Assembly (NCBI GenBank): GCA_046262295.1
Contig: JBHENC010000004.1
Span: 1 to 64,000, forward strand
From: JBHENC01 sp046262295
GTDB lineage: Bacteria; Acidobacteriota; Blastocatellia; Pyrinomonadales; Pyrinomonadaceae
Direction: 5' to 3'
Length of the DNA stretch: 64,000 nucleotides
Shown: one piece after another, positions 54,769 through 64,000 of the stretch
How positions within the stretch are numbered: the stretch's first letter is position 1
Layout: each line of letters opens with the position of its first letter
Notes under the pieces: model-generated
What the model was told of the DNA's origin: nothing
Database searches by the model: none
Seen by the model: only the letters and a program-made list of their open reading frames with translations
Program-made: the position numbers and the translations under genes

Positions 54769-54946
54769 GATTATTCGCTCCTTGAGTCCGGCAACAATCC
54801 TCGGCAAGAAGATTATAACGCCCGCCGCATTGATGGCTACCCCAAATCTGAATTGTAATGATGATGTAATGGAATCATAATTTAAATTTTTCAAGAGTTA
54901 AGTTACAGTAGCGGAGTTTCCGGCGTTTCATACAAGTAGTGCCCTA

Positions 54947-54973
54947 CCGGTAAAAATTACCGGCTCGTTTTTT
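54947..54973 (+). terminator. Terminator-like hairpin with T6
   Basis: CCGGTAA (54947-54953) and TTACCGG (54957-54963) form a 7-bp stem with an AAA loop, followed by CTCGTTTTTT. No + strand gene ends nearby, so it may be a remnant, a bidirectional insulator or part of an unseen transcript. Confidence 0.4.
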
Positions 54974-55128
54974 CAATATTCTAGGGGAGTGATTGTTGAG
55001 AAATCGTAGATCGGCTTTCTCTCCTTGCTGCTACCTTCGTAGTTAGTGGTTCGGCTTGAACTTAACGCACCGATAAAACATTGAATCCAATGTATTCTAA
55101 ACTGAGCTGTTATGGTCGCTTCTTGAAC

Positions 55129-55157
55129 TTGACAAATTTTTGCTCCGATGGTAATTT
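55129..55157 (+). promoter_or_regulatory. Candidate promoter of the first large secreted protein
   Basis: A perfect TTGACA (55129-55134) lies 17 bp from TAATTT (55152-55157). The -10 is poor. If used, the leader is about 265 nt. Confidence 0.35.
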
Positions 55158-55427
55158 TCGCGTTTCGTATCCTAATACAAATAGGCCGTTCATTGCCGGT
55201 GGGATTCCCTGTACCGCTTGCACCCGACCTGAACGGCGAATCCCCAATTTTATTTTTCATTTCGCGCATATTGCACGTGTTCGTCCGAAGCACCATTGCC
55301 GAGCGTTCGCTGTGCAGCATTGCCAAATTTTGCTCGCGTTTAGCCCCGCAGGTTGATGAGCGGGTTGTCCCTAATCTGTCGAACTTTAAGCGTTCGGCCT
55401 CGCCGGTAGAATGAGGATAGTCTGAAT

Positions 55428-58400
55428 ATGAAAAGCTTTGATTTCGCACGCCAACCGCTCAATGGCAGAGCGCCTTTAATGTTGTTTACCCTCGCTGTGC
55501 TTATCGTCGCCTTGTGCGCCATTCCGCTTTACATTACGCACGCGGCTAATCCCAACGCCGGAACGCTCTCCACCTCAAACACCAGGATTACATATACGGG
55601 CGGCCCTTTCGTGCAGCCCAACGTAAGCAGCGAAGTCCCGGCTAATAACAACAAGCCGGTGTGCGATGCGAGCAATCCCTGCGATGATTTTGCCTTGACC
55701 GTGACAGTCCCTTCCGGTTATGAAGCGGCAAACAACGTGAGGGTGACAATCGCCTGGCAGAACACCGCCGCCGATTTCGATGTCTATATTCTGGATTCGA
55801 CGGGCAGAGAAGTGACTCGGGCGGCCTCATCGAAAGACCCTGAAACTGTGATCTTTCCGGCGGCTGCCGGGACATACACCGTGAGAGTCGTGCCTTTCAA
55901 TCCGCTTGGCGAAAGTTACGCGGGCACCATCGAGTTGATTGCTAAGCCGACAGTGGTAGCCGCATCGCCCGTCTTCAATCAAGGGGCGGGGATTGCCCCG
56001 CGCTTCCAGAACTATGTCGCTCCTCCCGCGTTGGGGAACTCGGCAGGCGAGCCATCCATCGGCGTTGATTGGCTTGTCAAACTGCCGTCCCTGCGCCCGA
56101 CAGCCTCAAACCCGACGCTCAATACGGGCGGCGTCAGCTTCTTCACGGCTGGCAATCAGGAGTTGCGCGCGAGCTTCGATGATTGCTCTTCGCCCGCCAA
56201 AGATATCTGGAAAGATGTTTCAAGCCCGTTTGTGCAGCAGGCTCCGCTTTCCGATCCTATCGGAACGGTTGATTACAGAACCGGGCGCGTCTTTCAGGGA
56301 AACTTGATTGGTGGAGAAGGCAACAGTTTTCTGGCCTATTCGGATGATGACGGAAATACGAGTGCCCCGGCGCAGGGCGGCGGCCTCGCCTCCGGCGTTG
56401 ACCACCAAAGCATTGGCGCAGGCCCCTATAACGAGAACGCACTGGTGCGACCGGTACACCCGACTTATCCGAATGCTATCTACTACTGCTCGCAAAGCGT
56501 CGGAGAGGCTTCATGTTCGCGTAGTGATGACGGCGGTCAGACTTTTGGCCCGACAGTGCCGATCTACACTGCCGCAGATTGCAGCGGCTTGCACGGCCAC
56601 GTGAAGGTTGCGCCGGACGGTACGGTTTATGTGCCAAATAAAGGTTGCGGCGGCACGGCTGTGGGGCGCACCACTCAGGCCGTCGTCGTTTCGGAGGATA
56701 ACGGCGTATCGTGGACGGTGCGGCCGGTGACCGGGTCTACCCCGGCTGGCAACGATCCATCGGTTGGAATTGGAGCCGATGGCACGATCTACTTCGGTTA
56801 CCAGGATGTCAAACGCGATCAAAGCAATAATGTGTTGGCTACATATCCGCGCATCGCAGTTTCGCGTGATAAGGGTAGAACCTGGAGTGATACACAGGAT
56901 GTCGGAGTTCCTTTTGGAATCCAAAATATAGCATTTCCGGTGGTCGTCGCCGGTGATGCTAACCGTGCCGCTTTTGGCTTTGTGGGAACGCCCACCGGCG
57001 GCAATTCTCAGGACGGCGCAACCTTCAAAGGTATCTGGCACCTTTACATTGCAACCACATATGATGGCGGCAAAAGTTACATTACTGTTGATGCCACCCC
57101 GAATGATCCCGTTCAGGTTGGTTCCATCTGCATTAGCGGGACGACGTGCGGCGCTGATCGCAATTTACTGGACTTCAACGATTTAGCTATTGATAAGGAA
57201 GGGCGTCCGGTGTTGGCGTATGCGGATGGTTGCGTCGCCCCGCAGTGCAATGTTGCATCAGCCCCCAACGCTTCGCGTAGCGCCAAAGCGACCATCGCGC
57301 GGCAGTCGGGCGGCAGGCGCTTGTTTGCGCGCTTCGACCCTGTGGAACCGGCAACTCCGGCAGCTCCCAGACTGGAATCCGCTGCCCGCATCGCCGGAGG
57401 AATAGATGTGGTGTGGTCTGAGCCTGATAATGGCGGCTCACCTCTGACGGGCTACAACATCCTACGTGGAACGGTGAGCGGAGGCGAAACCTTGATTGCG
57501 ACCATCGGGGCGTCGAGATCGAGATTCCTCGACACGACCGCCACTGACACCAGCATCGCTTACTTCTATCGCATAACGGCCATCAACGCTGCCGGTACGG
57601 GCGGCTTCTGCGGTGAGCTGAGCGTTGCGGCCGGGCCTGCGCCCGTCGCCACCCCGCCTCCAGATCCCTGCACTGTGCCGGGAACGAAGCTGGTTGACGA
57701 TCCGACCGCAGATCAGGTTGGAGCGCCGTCAACAAATAAAGACCTGGATATTCAATCCGTTTCAATTGCGGAACCTGCTTTTAGCGATGGCTCGAACAAA
57801 CTCGTCTTCACGATGAAAGTAGCAGACCTCAGCACGGTTCCACCCGATAGGCAATGGCGGATTATCTGGACGCCTGCAACCGCTCCTTCCAGCACGGAAG
57901 ATCGTTACTACGTCGGCATGACTTCCAATGCCGGAGGCGCTGTTACTTATGAGTATGGCACGGTTACGGCAAACGGTAACGTGCCGACAACGCGAGGTGC
58001 CGCCGACATCGGCTCATATACTGCCGACGGAACGATTCGCATCACCATCTCAAACAGCAAGGTCGGCAACCCCCAGCGCGGTAATTCGCTGGGCGCGCTC
58101 AGCGGAAGAAACTTTGCCGGAACCGGAACCGGCACGCTTACCAAATCTTCTGCTGCCGATTCGACTGCCGACGTTAGTTACACCTTGGCCGGAAACAGCT
58201 CATGCACGTTGGGTACACCGACGCCAACGCCAGTGGCTTCGCCGTCGCCCAGCCCGACAGCTTCGCCGTCTCCGTCGCAGCCTGCGACGGTACAATTCCG
58301 CGATGCCCTTTATCGCGTGACGGAGGGAGTCGTCTCGGTGGATATCGCTGTGACGCGCACAGGCACTACGAGCGGCACCGCGACCGTCAACTACTTTGTC

Positions 58401-59342
58401 AATGAAGGCAGCGCCAACCAAAAACGAAACTTCGATTTTGCTGCCGGTAGAGTCACATTCGCCGATGGCGAGGCGGTCAAGACGTTCTCTGTTCTTATAA
58501 CCGAGAACGCTTACCAGGAGGGAACAACCTCGGCGACAATCACGCTTAGCAATCCAACGAACGCTGTGTTGGGCGGCCAGAGCAACACAACATTGCAGAT
58601 GGATGACAACGACACGACGAGCGACAAACCGAACGCGATTGACGATACGGATGTGTTCGTCGGAATGCAGTATCACGACTTTCTGGCGCGACAGGCCGAT
58701 GATGGCGGGCAAGCCTACTGGCGCGGGCTAATTGCTGAATGCGGCAACGACTCGAAATGCGTTGGTGATCGAAGAGTCTCGGTTGCCGCCGCCTTTTTCA
58801 TCGAATCGGAATTTCAGGACACAGGCTCTTTCATCTACCGTTTATCCAAAGCTTCGTTCGGCACGCGTCCCGCCTACGTTGATTTTATGACGGATCGCAC
58901 ACGCGTACCGCCGGGCACGGATGCGGAACGTCAGGCTAGCAAGGTGGCTTACGCCAATGAATTTGTCACGCGGACAGGTTTCAGGAATACCTATCCTGAT
59001 TCTTTGACGCCCGATCAATACGTCTCGAAACTCTACAAAACGGCGGGTCTCGAATCACGCACCACCGAACAGCAGCAGGCGGCGGACGATCTTCGTAATA
59101 ACAGAAAATCCCGCGCCGACGTGCTGCGCGATGTGGCGGAGATAAAGGAATTCAGGGATCGCGAATACAACAACGCTTTTGTGCTGATGGAATATTTCGG
59201 CTACTTAAGGCGTGATCCTGAGGAAGCGGGCTATCAATTCTGGTTGGACGTGGTGAAGAATCGTGATCCAAGCAATTATCGCGGAATGGTCTTTGCTTTT
59301 ATCACATCGCGTGAGTATCGCGATAGATTCGGCTCTCGCTAA
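55428..59342 (+). CDS. Giant secreted protein: sialidase-like, FN3, Calx-beta, DUF4214
   Basis: 1304 residues. Signal/anchor helix about 17-39 (LMLFTLAVLIVALCAIPLYI). A pre-peptidase-like beta domain (80-175; DFDVYILDSTGREVTRAASS) precedes a region of sialidase/BNR-type repeats (205-640; SDDGGQTFGP, SEDNGVSWTV, SRDKGRTWSD). FN3 (644-735) and a domain shared with the paralogue (765-925; MKVADLSTVPPDRQWRIIWT) come next. A Pro/Ser linker (929-951), Calx-beta (952-1062; TVNYFVNEGSANQKRNFDFA) and DUF4214 (1070-1300; GMQYHDFLARQADDGGQAYW) follow. Probably cell-surface and adhesive or glycan-binding; no enzyme active site was identified. Confidence 0.9.
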   Translation: MKSFDFARQPLNGRAPLMLFTLAVLIVALCAIPLYITHAANPNAGTLSTSNTRITYTGGPFVQPNVSSEVPANNNKPVCDASNPCDDFALTVTVPSGYEAANNVRVTIAWQNTAADFDVYILDSTGREVTRAASSKDPETVIFPAAAGTYTVRVVPFNPLGESYAGTIELIAKPTVVAASPVFNQGAGIAPRFQNYVAPPALGNSAGEPSIGVDWLVKLPSLRPTASNPTLNTGGVSFFTAGNQELRASFDDCSSPAKDIWKDVSSPFVQQAPLSDPIGTVDYRTGRVFQGNLIGGEGNSFLAYSDDDGNTSAPAQGGGLASGVDHQSIGAGPYNENALVRPVHPTYPNAIYYCSQSVGEASCSRSDDGGQTFGPTVPIYTAADCSGLHGHVKVAPDGTVYVPNKGCGGTAVGRTTQAVVVSEDNGVSWTVRPVTGSTPAGNDPSVGIGADGTIYFGYQDVKRDQSNNVLATYPRIAVSRDKGRTWSDTQDVGVPFGIQNIAFPVVVAGDANRAAFGFVGTPTGGNSQDGATFKGIWHLYIATTYDGGKSYITVDATPNDPVQVGSICISGTTCGADRNLLDFNDLAIDKEGRPVLAYADGCVAPQCNVASAPNASRSAKATIARQSGGRRLFARFDPVEPATPAAPRLESAARIAGGIDVVWSEPDNGGSPLTGYNILRGTVSGGETLIATIGASRSRFLDTTATDTSIAYFYRITAINAAGTGGFCGELSVAAGPAPVATPPPDPCTVPGTKLVDDPTADQVGAPSTNKDLDIQSVSIAEPAFSDGSNKLVFTMKVADLSTVPPDRQWRIIWTPATAPSSTEDRYYVGMTSNAGGAVTYEYGTVTANGNVPTTRGAADIGSYTADGTIRITISNSKVGNPQRGNSLGALSGRNFAGTGTGTLTKSSAADSTADVSYTLAGNSSCTLGTPTPTPVASPSPSPTASPSPSQPATVQFRDALYRVTEGVVSVDIAVTRTGTTSGTATVNYFVNEGSANQKRNFDFAAGRVTFADGEAVKTFSVLITENAYQEGTTSATITLSNPTNAVLGGQSNTTLQMDDNDTTSDKPNAIDDTDVFVGMQYHDFLARQADDGGQAYWRGLIAECGNDSKCVGDRRVSVAAAFFIESEFQDTGSFIYRLSKASFGTRPAYVDFMTDRTRVPPGTDAERQASKVAYANEFVTRTGFRNTYPDSLTPDQYVSKLYKTAGLESRTTEQQQAADDLRNNRKSRADVLRDVAEIKEFRDREYNNAFVLMEYFGYLRRDPEEAGYQFWLDVVKNRDPSNYRGMVFAFITSREYRDRFGSR

Positions 59343-59354
59343 GAAAATACTCGG

Positions 59355-59406
59355 GACACACACCGGCGTGTCATTGCCTGCCAGCAAAGATATGCCGGTG
59401 TGTGTC
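59355..59406 (+). terminator. Stem-loop after the first secreted protein gene
   Basis: GACACACACCGGC (59355-59367) pairs perfectly with GCCGGTGTGTGTC (59394-59406) across a 26-nt loop. There is no T-run, so Rho-independent termination is uncertain. It sits 13 nt after the stop codon. Confidence 0.5.
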
Positions 59407-59525
59407 TGTCACGAACAAAGAAGGTGAAGATTCGAGTGGTTGGCAGTTCGCGACGCGCAGGCGTATCGCGGCGGCGAGTGTCATATATTCACAGGCTTTT
59501 GCGTAAAAACGGCAGCCAAATCGCG

Positions 59526-59554
59526 TTGACAAAACCGAAGGATACGCTTTAATA
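59526..59554 (+). promoter_or_regulatory. Sigma-70 promoter of the second large secreted protein
   Basis: A perfect TTGACA (59526-59531) lies 17 bp from TTAATA (59549-59554), with TTTAAT one base earlier. The transcript would have a leader of about 300 nt before the ATG at 59869. Confidence 0.6.
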
Positions 59555-59868
59555 TGCATGGCCGTAAATCAAACAAAGTGACGGTTAGTCGCAAGCAGAC
59601 TTTCCCCAATACTGTTTTGCATCCCGACTCGAACTGTCGAATATTCCGACACCCTATTGATGCTCGCTTGAGCATCTTCGTTAACTCCATTTCGTGTGCG
59701 TTTATGTGTGCGCGGCAGTCGTGGAGCGAATGATCTAAAAGCTACTGTGCGATGTTCTAGATCGTAACACTGCCGTTTGTCGCTTGCCCCGCACGCTGCC
59801 AAACGGTTCTCAATCAAGAACTTTTGCCGGAGCAATTCGGCCTCGCCTAAGATAGAGGTTATTTTCAA

Positions 59869-62800
59869 ATGAAAAGTTTTACACCTGTACGCGGCTTTCT
59901 CGATTCTAGAACGCGCCGAGCGCTGACCATCTTATTTGTGTTCACTCTTTTTGCTTGCGCTATACCCATTTATCACACAAGCGCTTCTACTCCTTCGTCA
60001 GGCACGCTTAGCCCGACAACGGGCGCATCCGTAACATGGAACGGCACGGCGTCCGGCGTTCCTCCCGCCGGTGGTGAAGGGTCTTGCGAAGAGGGCGTTA
60101 ATTGCGACACTTATACCTTAACTCTTTCCGGTTCTCCATCCGATTGGACGGGCAAGACCGTACTCGTTGATATTCGTTCATTGAATCCGGGAAGCGATTA
60201 TGATTTGGTCGTCCACAAAGACTCAAACAGGGGGCCAATTGTCGGTACTTCTGCCGATGTCGGAAATCCCGAGTCGGTCACCATTAATCCGTCTGCTACG
60301 GGAACGGGTGTTTACACGGCACATATCATTTATTATGCCGCCGTTGGAGATCAATATAGGGGGACAGCAACCGTCCAACAAGCAGCGGTTATCCCGCCGC
60401 CGACGCCTGCGGCTCAAGCGAGCGGGGTCGCGCCGCGCTTCCAAAACTTTAACCCCCAACAGAGCATTCTGTTAAGGCAAAGCGGCGGTAACGGAACGGA
60501 CGCGGGCGAGCCATCCATTGGCTCGAACTGGAAAACCGGCAGAGCACTTTTTCAATCCGGTCTTACTGTCTTCCGCATCAATTTTGACGATTCGTGCCCC
60601 ACCTCGCCGAAAGCGACTTGGGAAGATAAAAGTGCGCCCAATAACGCCACGAGCCTCGACCCGATTTTGTTTACGGATCATGGCTATAATCCGCAAAGCC
60701 CTGACACGGGTCGCACGCTCACGGCACAATTGGCAGGAACGGGAAGTCTGACCGCCTACACCGACAATGACGGCGACACTTACTCCGTAAGTTCCGGCGG
60801 CTATCCGACCTCCGGTGTCGACCACCAGAGCATCGGTGGCTTGGGGCCATTCCGAACATTGGCTAATCCTGTCTATCCGCACGCAGTGTACTATTGCGGA
60901 CAAGATATTGCTGACGCGACGTGTGCGTTGAGTCCTGACGGTGGCATAACATTTGGCGCAGGAGTGCCCATTTATACTACAGCGCAGTGCGGCGGACTGC
61001 ACGGGCACGTGAAGGTCGGACCGGATGGGACGGCGTATGTACCGAATTCCGAATGCGACAAAGATAAGGATCGGATTAGGCAAGCAATCACCGTTTCAGA
61101 GGATGACGGCAAGACCTGGCAGGTGCGCTCGATTCCGAGCAGTCTCACTTCTGACAGCGATCCATCGGTTTCTATTGGCCGAGGTGATAAAGTTACAGAA
61201 AGAGACCCCACAGACCTTCTTGGCGTTCGCACACGTCCGGTCGGCAGGGTTTATTTTGGCTATGCCAACACCAATAGCACCGCCGCAGTTGCCGTCTCGG
61301 ATGATCGCGGTAAAACTTGGAAAAATATCACGGATGTCGGCGCGCAAGTCGGGATCAAGAATGTTGCTTTCCCGACGATGATTGCAGGCGACGACGACCG
61401 TGCTGCTTTCGCCTTCATGGGTTCGACCACCCCCGGTAACGGTTCTGATAGAGCCTTTCCGGGCATCTGGCATCTCTATGTTGCCACCACCTACGATGGC
61501 GGTCTGACATGGGTCACGGTCAATGTCACGCCGAACGATCCGATTCAACGAAACGGCATTCACCTCGGCGGCGGCTCACCTGCGCACCGTAACCTGCTTG
61601 ATTTCATGGGCGCAGATGTAGACAGGCAGGGTCGCATCCTTGTCGGCTATGCCGACGGTTGTACGGGGCCAGCCTGTGTGCAAACTACGCGCACCGCGAC
61701 CGGCAACTCCTATACCGCGTTGGCAAGTGTGGCGAGGCAAACCGGCGGCAGAGGATTGTTCTCTTACTACGATGCACAGAACACTACGGCAGGGACGGGG
61801 CTGCCCGGCGCGCCGAAGATCACAGTCGGGCGCGACGGTGCGCGTGCGCGTTTAATTTGGTCGCAATCTGATGATGGCGGATCACCCATCACCGGCTATA
61901 GGATTTTACGCGGCACGACGAGTGGTGGCGAAACCTTGCTAGCAACCGTCGGCGCTGTCAATCAGTACGACGATTTGACAATCGATGCTAATGCTCCAGT
62001 TTATTATTACCGCGTTACAGCTATTAACGCGCAGGGCGAATCGTGCGGTGACAACGAGGTAGTTGCTAAAGCAAACGGTAACTCATGCACTGGACTAACC
62101 ATCAACACCGATCCGACCGGAGACCAGAGAGGCGCGCCTTCCAACGCAGACCTTGATATTCAAACCATCTCACTGGCGGATTTCGCCAGCGGCACAGCCA
62201 CTAAACTTGTCTTTAAGTTGAAAGTTGCAGACTTGAGCACGCTCATCCCAGACAGGCAGTGGAGAATTCTCTTCACCTACCCGATCAAAGCGGCAAGTAT
62301 TCCTGCCGCCCAATATACAGGCACTTACTACGTCGGCATGAATACCGATGCAGCAGGCGCGCCGTCATTTGAATACGGCACAGTGACAACGGTAGAAGCC
62401 GTGCCTGCTAATACCAGCACACCGAACAAACGGGGAGCAGCCGACGCTGGCAGCACTTTTGACCCGAGAACCGGCGTTATCACCATCGTGCTTGATAGTA
62501 GCAAAGTCGGAGGAGCGAAATCGGGTGATGTCATCGGCAATTTGATCGGAAGAACATTCGCCGGCAACGGCAATCAGAGTGTTCTCGCAAGTTCTGCAAT
62601 TGACACCACGAACATCAGAGGAGCACTCGATCCTTTCACGGTCAATGCTTATCAGGTGGCAGGCAACACGAATTGCTCGACCATTACCGTCACACCGACT
62701 CCGACACCTTCGCCCGGCGCAAGTCCGACACCTACTCCTGCGCCCGGCGCAAGTCCGACACCGACGCCGACGCCTGCTCCGACTTATACGATCAGCGGGC

Positions 62801-64000
62801 GCGTTACGGACACCAGCGGCAACGGTCTGGGCGGCGTGACCATCACGGTCAGCGGTTCGGGTTCGGCAACCGCCACGACCGGCGCGGATGGTAATTACCA
62901 GATCACGGGCGCATCCGGCGGCGGAACTTATACTGTGACGCCTTCGAGAACCAACTACGCTTTCAACCCGCCGAGCCGGACTTTTACTAATTTGAGCGGG
63001 AACGTCACGGCAAACTTTACCGGCGTCGTCTCTTCCATTCAGTTCAGTAGTGCTTCATACAGCGTGGCGGAAGGCGTCGTGAGCTTTAACGTCACCGTGA
63101 CGCGCACGGGCGACACGAGCGCCGCCGCGACGGTTCAGTACTTTGTCAGCGAAAACAGTGCCAAACAAAGAACTAACTATAACTATGCCGCCGGTAAGCT
63201 TACCTTCGCGGCAAGAGATACGTCGAAAACCTTCTCCGTGCTCATCACCGAGAACTCTTACAGACAGGGAACCGTCGCCGCCAATATGACCTTGAGCAAT
63301 CCCGTCGGCGCAACGCTCGGCAGCCAGAGCACCGCGACACTGTCAATTGACGACAACGATACGACTGACTCATCCGATAACAAAATTGATGATACGTCGG
63401 TCTTTGTCGGAATGCAGTATCACGATTTTCTGGCACGCCAGGCCGATGATGGCGGGCAGGCTTACTGGAGTTCGCTAATCAACGACTGCAAGGGTGATGC
63501 TGCCTGCATTAACGCACGCCGCGTTTCCGTCGCCGCCGCGTTCTTCATTGAGAACGAGTTTCAGGATACGGGCAGCTTCGTTTATCGTCTCTACCGGGCA
63601 GCCTTCGGCAATCCTTCGGACAGACCTTGGCCGGTCACTTACGGCGACTTTATGGCTGACCGCACGCAAGTGCCTCCGGGCACAGCGCAGGAGCGTGACG
63701 CAACGAAGATTGCGCTTGCCAATGACTTTGTGGCGCGCTCTGCCTTCCAACAGAAATACGGCGGGCTTTCAGACGATAACTTCGTCACCGAGTTGTACAG
63801 AACCGCCGGTCTTGAATCGCGCACCGCCGAGCAGCAACAGGCACGGGACGATTTAAGGAACAGCCGGAAATCCCGCGCCGACGTGCTACGCGATGCAATC
63901 GAAATCAAGGAGTTTAGAGACCGCGAGTACAACCCCTCGTTCGTCCTGATGCAGTATTTCGGCTATCTACGGCGCGATCCTGATGTAGACGGATACAGAT
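59869..64000 (+). CDS. Giant secreted paralogue with carboxypeptidase-regulatory-like, Calx-beta and DUF4214 domains (runs off the window)
   Basis: The frame is open from MKSFTPVRGFLDSRTRRALT to the window end (1377 codons, no stop). Order: signal/anchor helix (about 20-38), pre-peptidase-like domain (60-170; SDYDLVVHKDSNRGPIVGTS), sialidase-like repeats (205-640; SEDDGKTWQV, SDDRGKTWKN), FN3 (645-735), the domain shared with the upstream paralogue (755-935), Pro/Thr linker (942-970). A carboxypeptidase-regulatory-like domain absent from the first copy (972-1054; SGRVTDTSGNGLGGVTITVS), Calx-beta (1056-1165) and DUF4214 (from ~1174; FVGMQYHDFLARQADDGGQA) complete the visible part. Tandem duplication is clear. 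Confidence 0.9.
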   Translation, partial: MKSFTPVRGFLDSRTRRALTILFVFTLFACAIPIYHTSASTPSSGTLSPTTGASVTWNGTASGVPPAGGEGSCEEGVNCDTYTLTLSGSPSDWTGKTVLVDIRSLNPGSDYDLVVHKDSNRGPIVGTSADVGNPESVTINPSATGTGVYTAHIIYYAAVGDQYRGTATVQQAAVIPPPTPAAQASGVAPRFQNFNPQQSILLRQSGGNGTDAGEPSIGSNWKTGRALFQSGLTVFRINFDDSCPTSPKATWEDKSAPNNATSLDPILFTDHGYNPQSPDTGRTLTAQLAGTGSLTAYTDNDGDTYSVSSGGYPTSGVDHQSIGGLGPFRTLANPVYPHAVYYCGQDIADATCALSPDGGITFGAGVPIYTTAQCGGLHGHVKVGPDGTAYVPNSECDKDKDRIRQAITVSEDDGKTWQVRSIPSSLTSDSDPSVSIGRGDKVTERDPTDLLGVRTRPVGRVYFGYANTNSTAAVAVSDDRGKTWKNITDVGAQVGIKNVAFPTMIAGDDDRAAFAFMGSTTPGNGSDRAFPGIWHLYVATTYDGGLTWVTVNVTPNDPIQRNGIHLGGGSPAHRNLLDFMGADVDRQGRILVGYADGCTGPACVQTTRTATGNSYTALASVARQTGGRGLFSYYDAQNTTAGTGLPGAPKITVGRDGARARLIWSQSDDGGSPITGYRILRGTTSGGETLLATVGAVNQYDDLTIDANAPVYYYRVTAINAQGESCGDNEVVAKANGNSCTGLTINTDPTGDQRGAPSNADLDIQTISLADFASGTATKLVFKLKVADLSTLIPDRQWRILFTYPIKAASIPAAQYTGTYYVGMNTDAAGAPSFEYGTVTTVEAVPANTSTPNKRGAADAGSTFDPRTGVITIVLDSSKVGGAKSGDVIGNLIGRTFAGNGNQSVLASSAIDTTNIRGALDPFTVNAYQVAGNTNCSTITVTPTPTPSPGASPTPTPAPGASPTPTPTPAPTYTISGRVTDTSGNGLGGVTITVSGSGSATATTGADGNYQITGASGGGTYTVTPSRTNYAFNPPSRTFTNLSGNVTANFTGVVSSIQFSSASYSVAEGVVSFNVTVTRTGDTSAAATVQYFVSENSAKQRTNYNYAAGKLTFAARDTSKTFSVLITENSYRQGTVAANMTLSNPVGATLGSQSTATLSIDDNDTTDSSDNKIDDTSVFVGMQYHDFLARQADDGGQAYWSSLINDCKGDAACINARRVSVAAAFFIENEFQDTGSFVYRLYRAAFGNPSDRPWPVTYGDFMADRTQVPPGTAQERDATKIALANDFVARSAFQQKYGGLSDDNFVTELYRTAGLESRTAEQQQARDDLRNSRKSRADVLRDAIEIKEFRDREYNPSFVLMQYFGYLRRDPDVDGYR

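Larger units (their letters stand above)
54769..55427. other. 659-nt intergenic region between divergent genes
   Basis: It holds a -10-like TATAAT for the lipoprotein gene (minus strand, 54817-54812), a compact palindrome with a T-run (54947-54973), a candidate promoter for the large secreted protein (55129-55157) and a ~260-nt leader. No small gene or known RNA was recognised. Confidence 0.55.
59343..59868. other. 526-nt gap between the tandem secreted-protein genes
   Basis: It contains a 13-bp stem-loop just after the first gene, a strong promoter-like sequence at 59526 and a ~300-nt leader. No small gene was found. Confidence 0.6.

Overview
The window looks like a bacterial chromosome segment of fairly high GC, most probably from Acidobacteriota (Blastocatellia/Pyrinomonadaceae-like). 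That assignment is inference. It rests on the combination of an S10-spc-alpha ribosomal supercluster, zinc-type S4/S14/L36, accBC beside rplU-rpmA-obgE, and very large secreted Calx-beta/DUF4214 proteins. No 16S gene is present to confirm it.

Region 1 (1-18501) is the end of tuf followed by the S10, spc and alpha operons, all on the + strand: rpsJ rplC rplD rplW rplB rpsS rplV rpsC rplP rpmC rpsQ rplN rplX rplE rpsN rpsH rplF rplR rpsE rpmD rplO secY adk map rpmJ rpsM rpsK rpsD rpoA rplQ. infA is missing from its usual place between map and rpmJ. The gene order is textbook, but the spacing is not. Most gaps hold an imperfect inverted repeat of about 60-120 bp whose arms are made of 7-nt units with the pattern G-NNN-T-Y-A. 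Different gaps use different NNN 'flavours'. About twenty of these elements lie in the first 19.5 kb.

Region 2 (18713-26900) is housekeeping: accB-accC (biotin carboxyl carrier and biotin carboxylase), rplU-rpmA, obgE, nadD-rsfS, a sensorless sigma-54 activator, rlmH, a DksA/TraR zinc protein and comF. Region 3 (26906-29090) is an AT-rich two-gene insertion (lipoprotein plus a secreted protein with five repeats). Its ends match an integron gene cassette: a GTTGGGC core on the left, and on the right a 112-bp attC-like palindrome that starts with the exact complement GCCCAAC and ends with GTTCGGC.

Region 4 (29193-35865) contains a small secreted Arg/Ser-rich protein, a proline iminopeptidase, an HNH nuclease, a TatA-type protein, a methyltransferase, rarA, a two-helix membrane protein and ychF. 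Region 5 (36130-38160) is a small accessory island of toxin-antitoxin-like modules. Three of its components are truncated: a DUF5615 toxin, a second Uma2 and a PIN toxin. It also carries an AT-rich HEPN-like gene. Region 6 (38402-42314) holds the tldD/pmbA peptidase pair and a GtrB-like glycosyltransferase.

Region 7 (42756-50733) is a two-component signalling cluster. It has a decayed REC/PAS kinase remnant, a frameshifted hybrid kinase whose HPt histidine is replaced by proline, a response regulator with a Cys-rich tail, and an intact 1353-residue hybrid kinase fused to a DUF3068-like N-terminal region. Region 8 (50791-53995) encodes two polytopic glycosyltransferase-type membrane proteins, the second resembling the Agl23 family. 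Region 9 (54052-64000) carries a lipoprotein on the - strand, then two tandem giant secreted paralogues with sialidase-like, FN3, Calx-beta and DUF4214 domains. The second paralogue runs off the window. Both have long leaders that share a 12-mer just upstream of the start codon.
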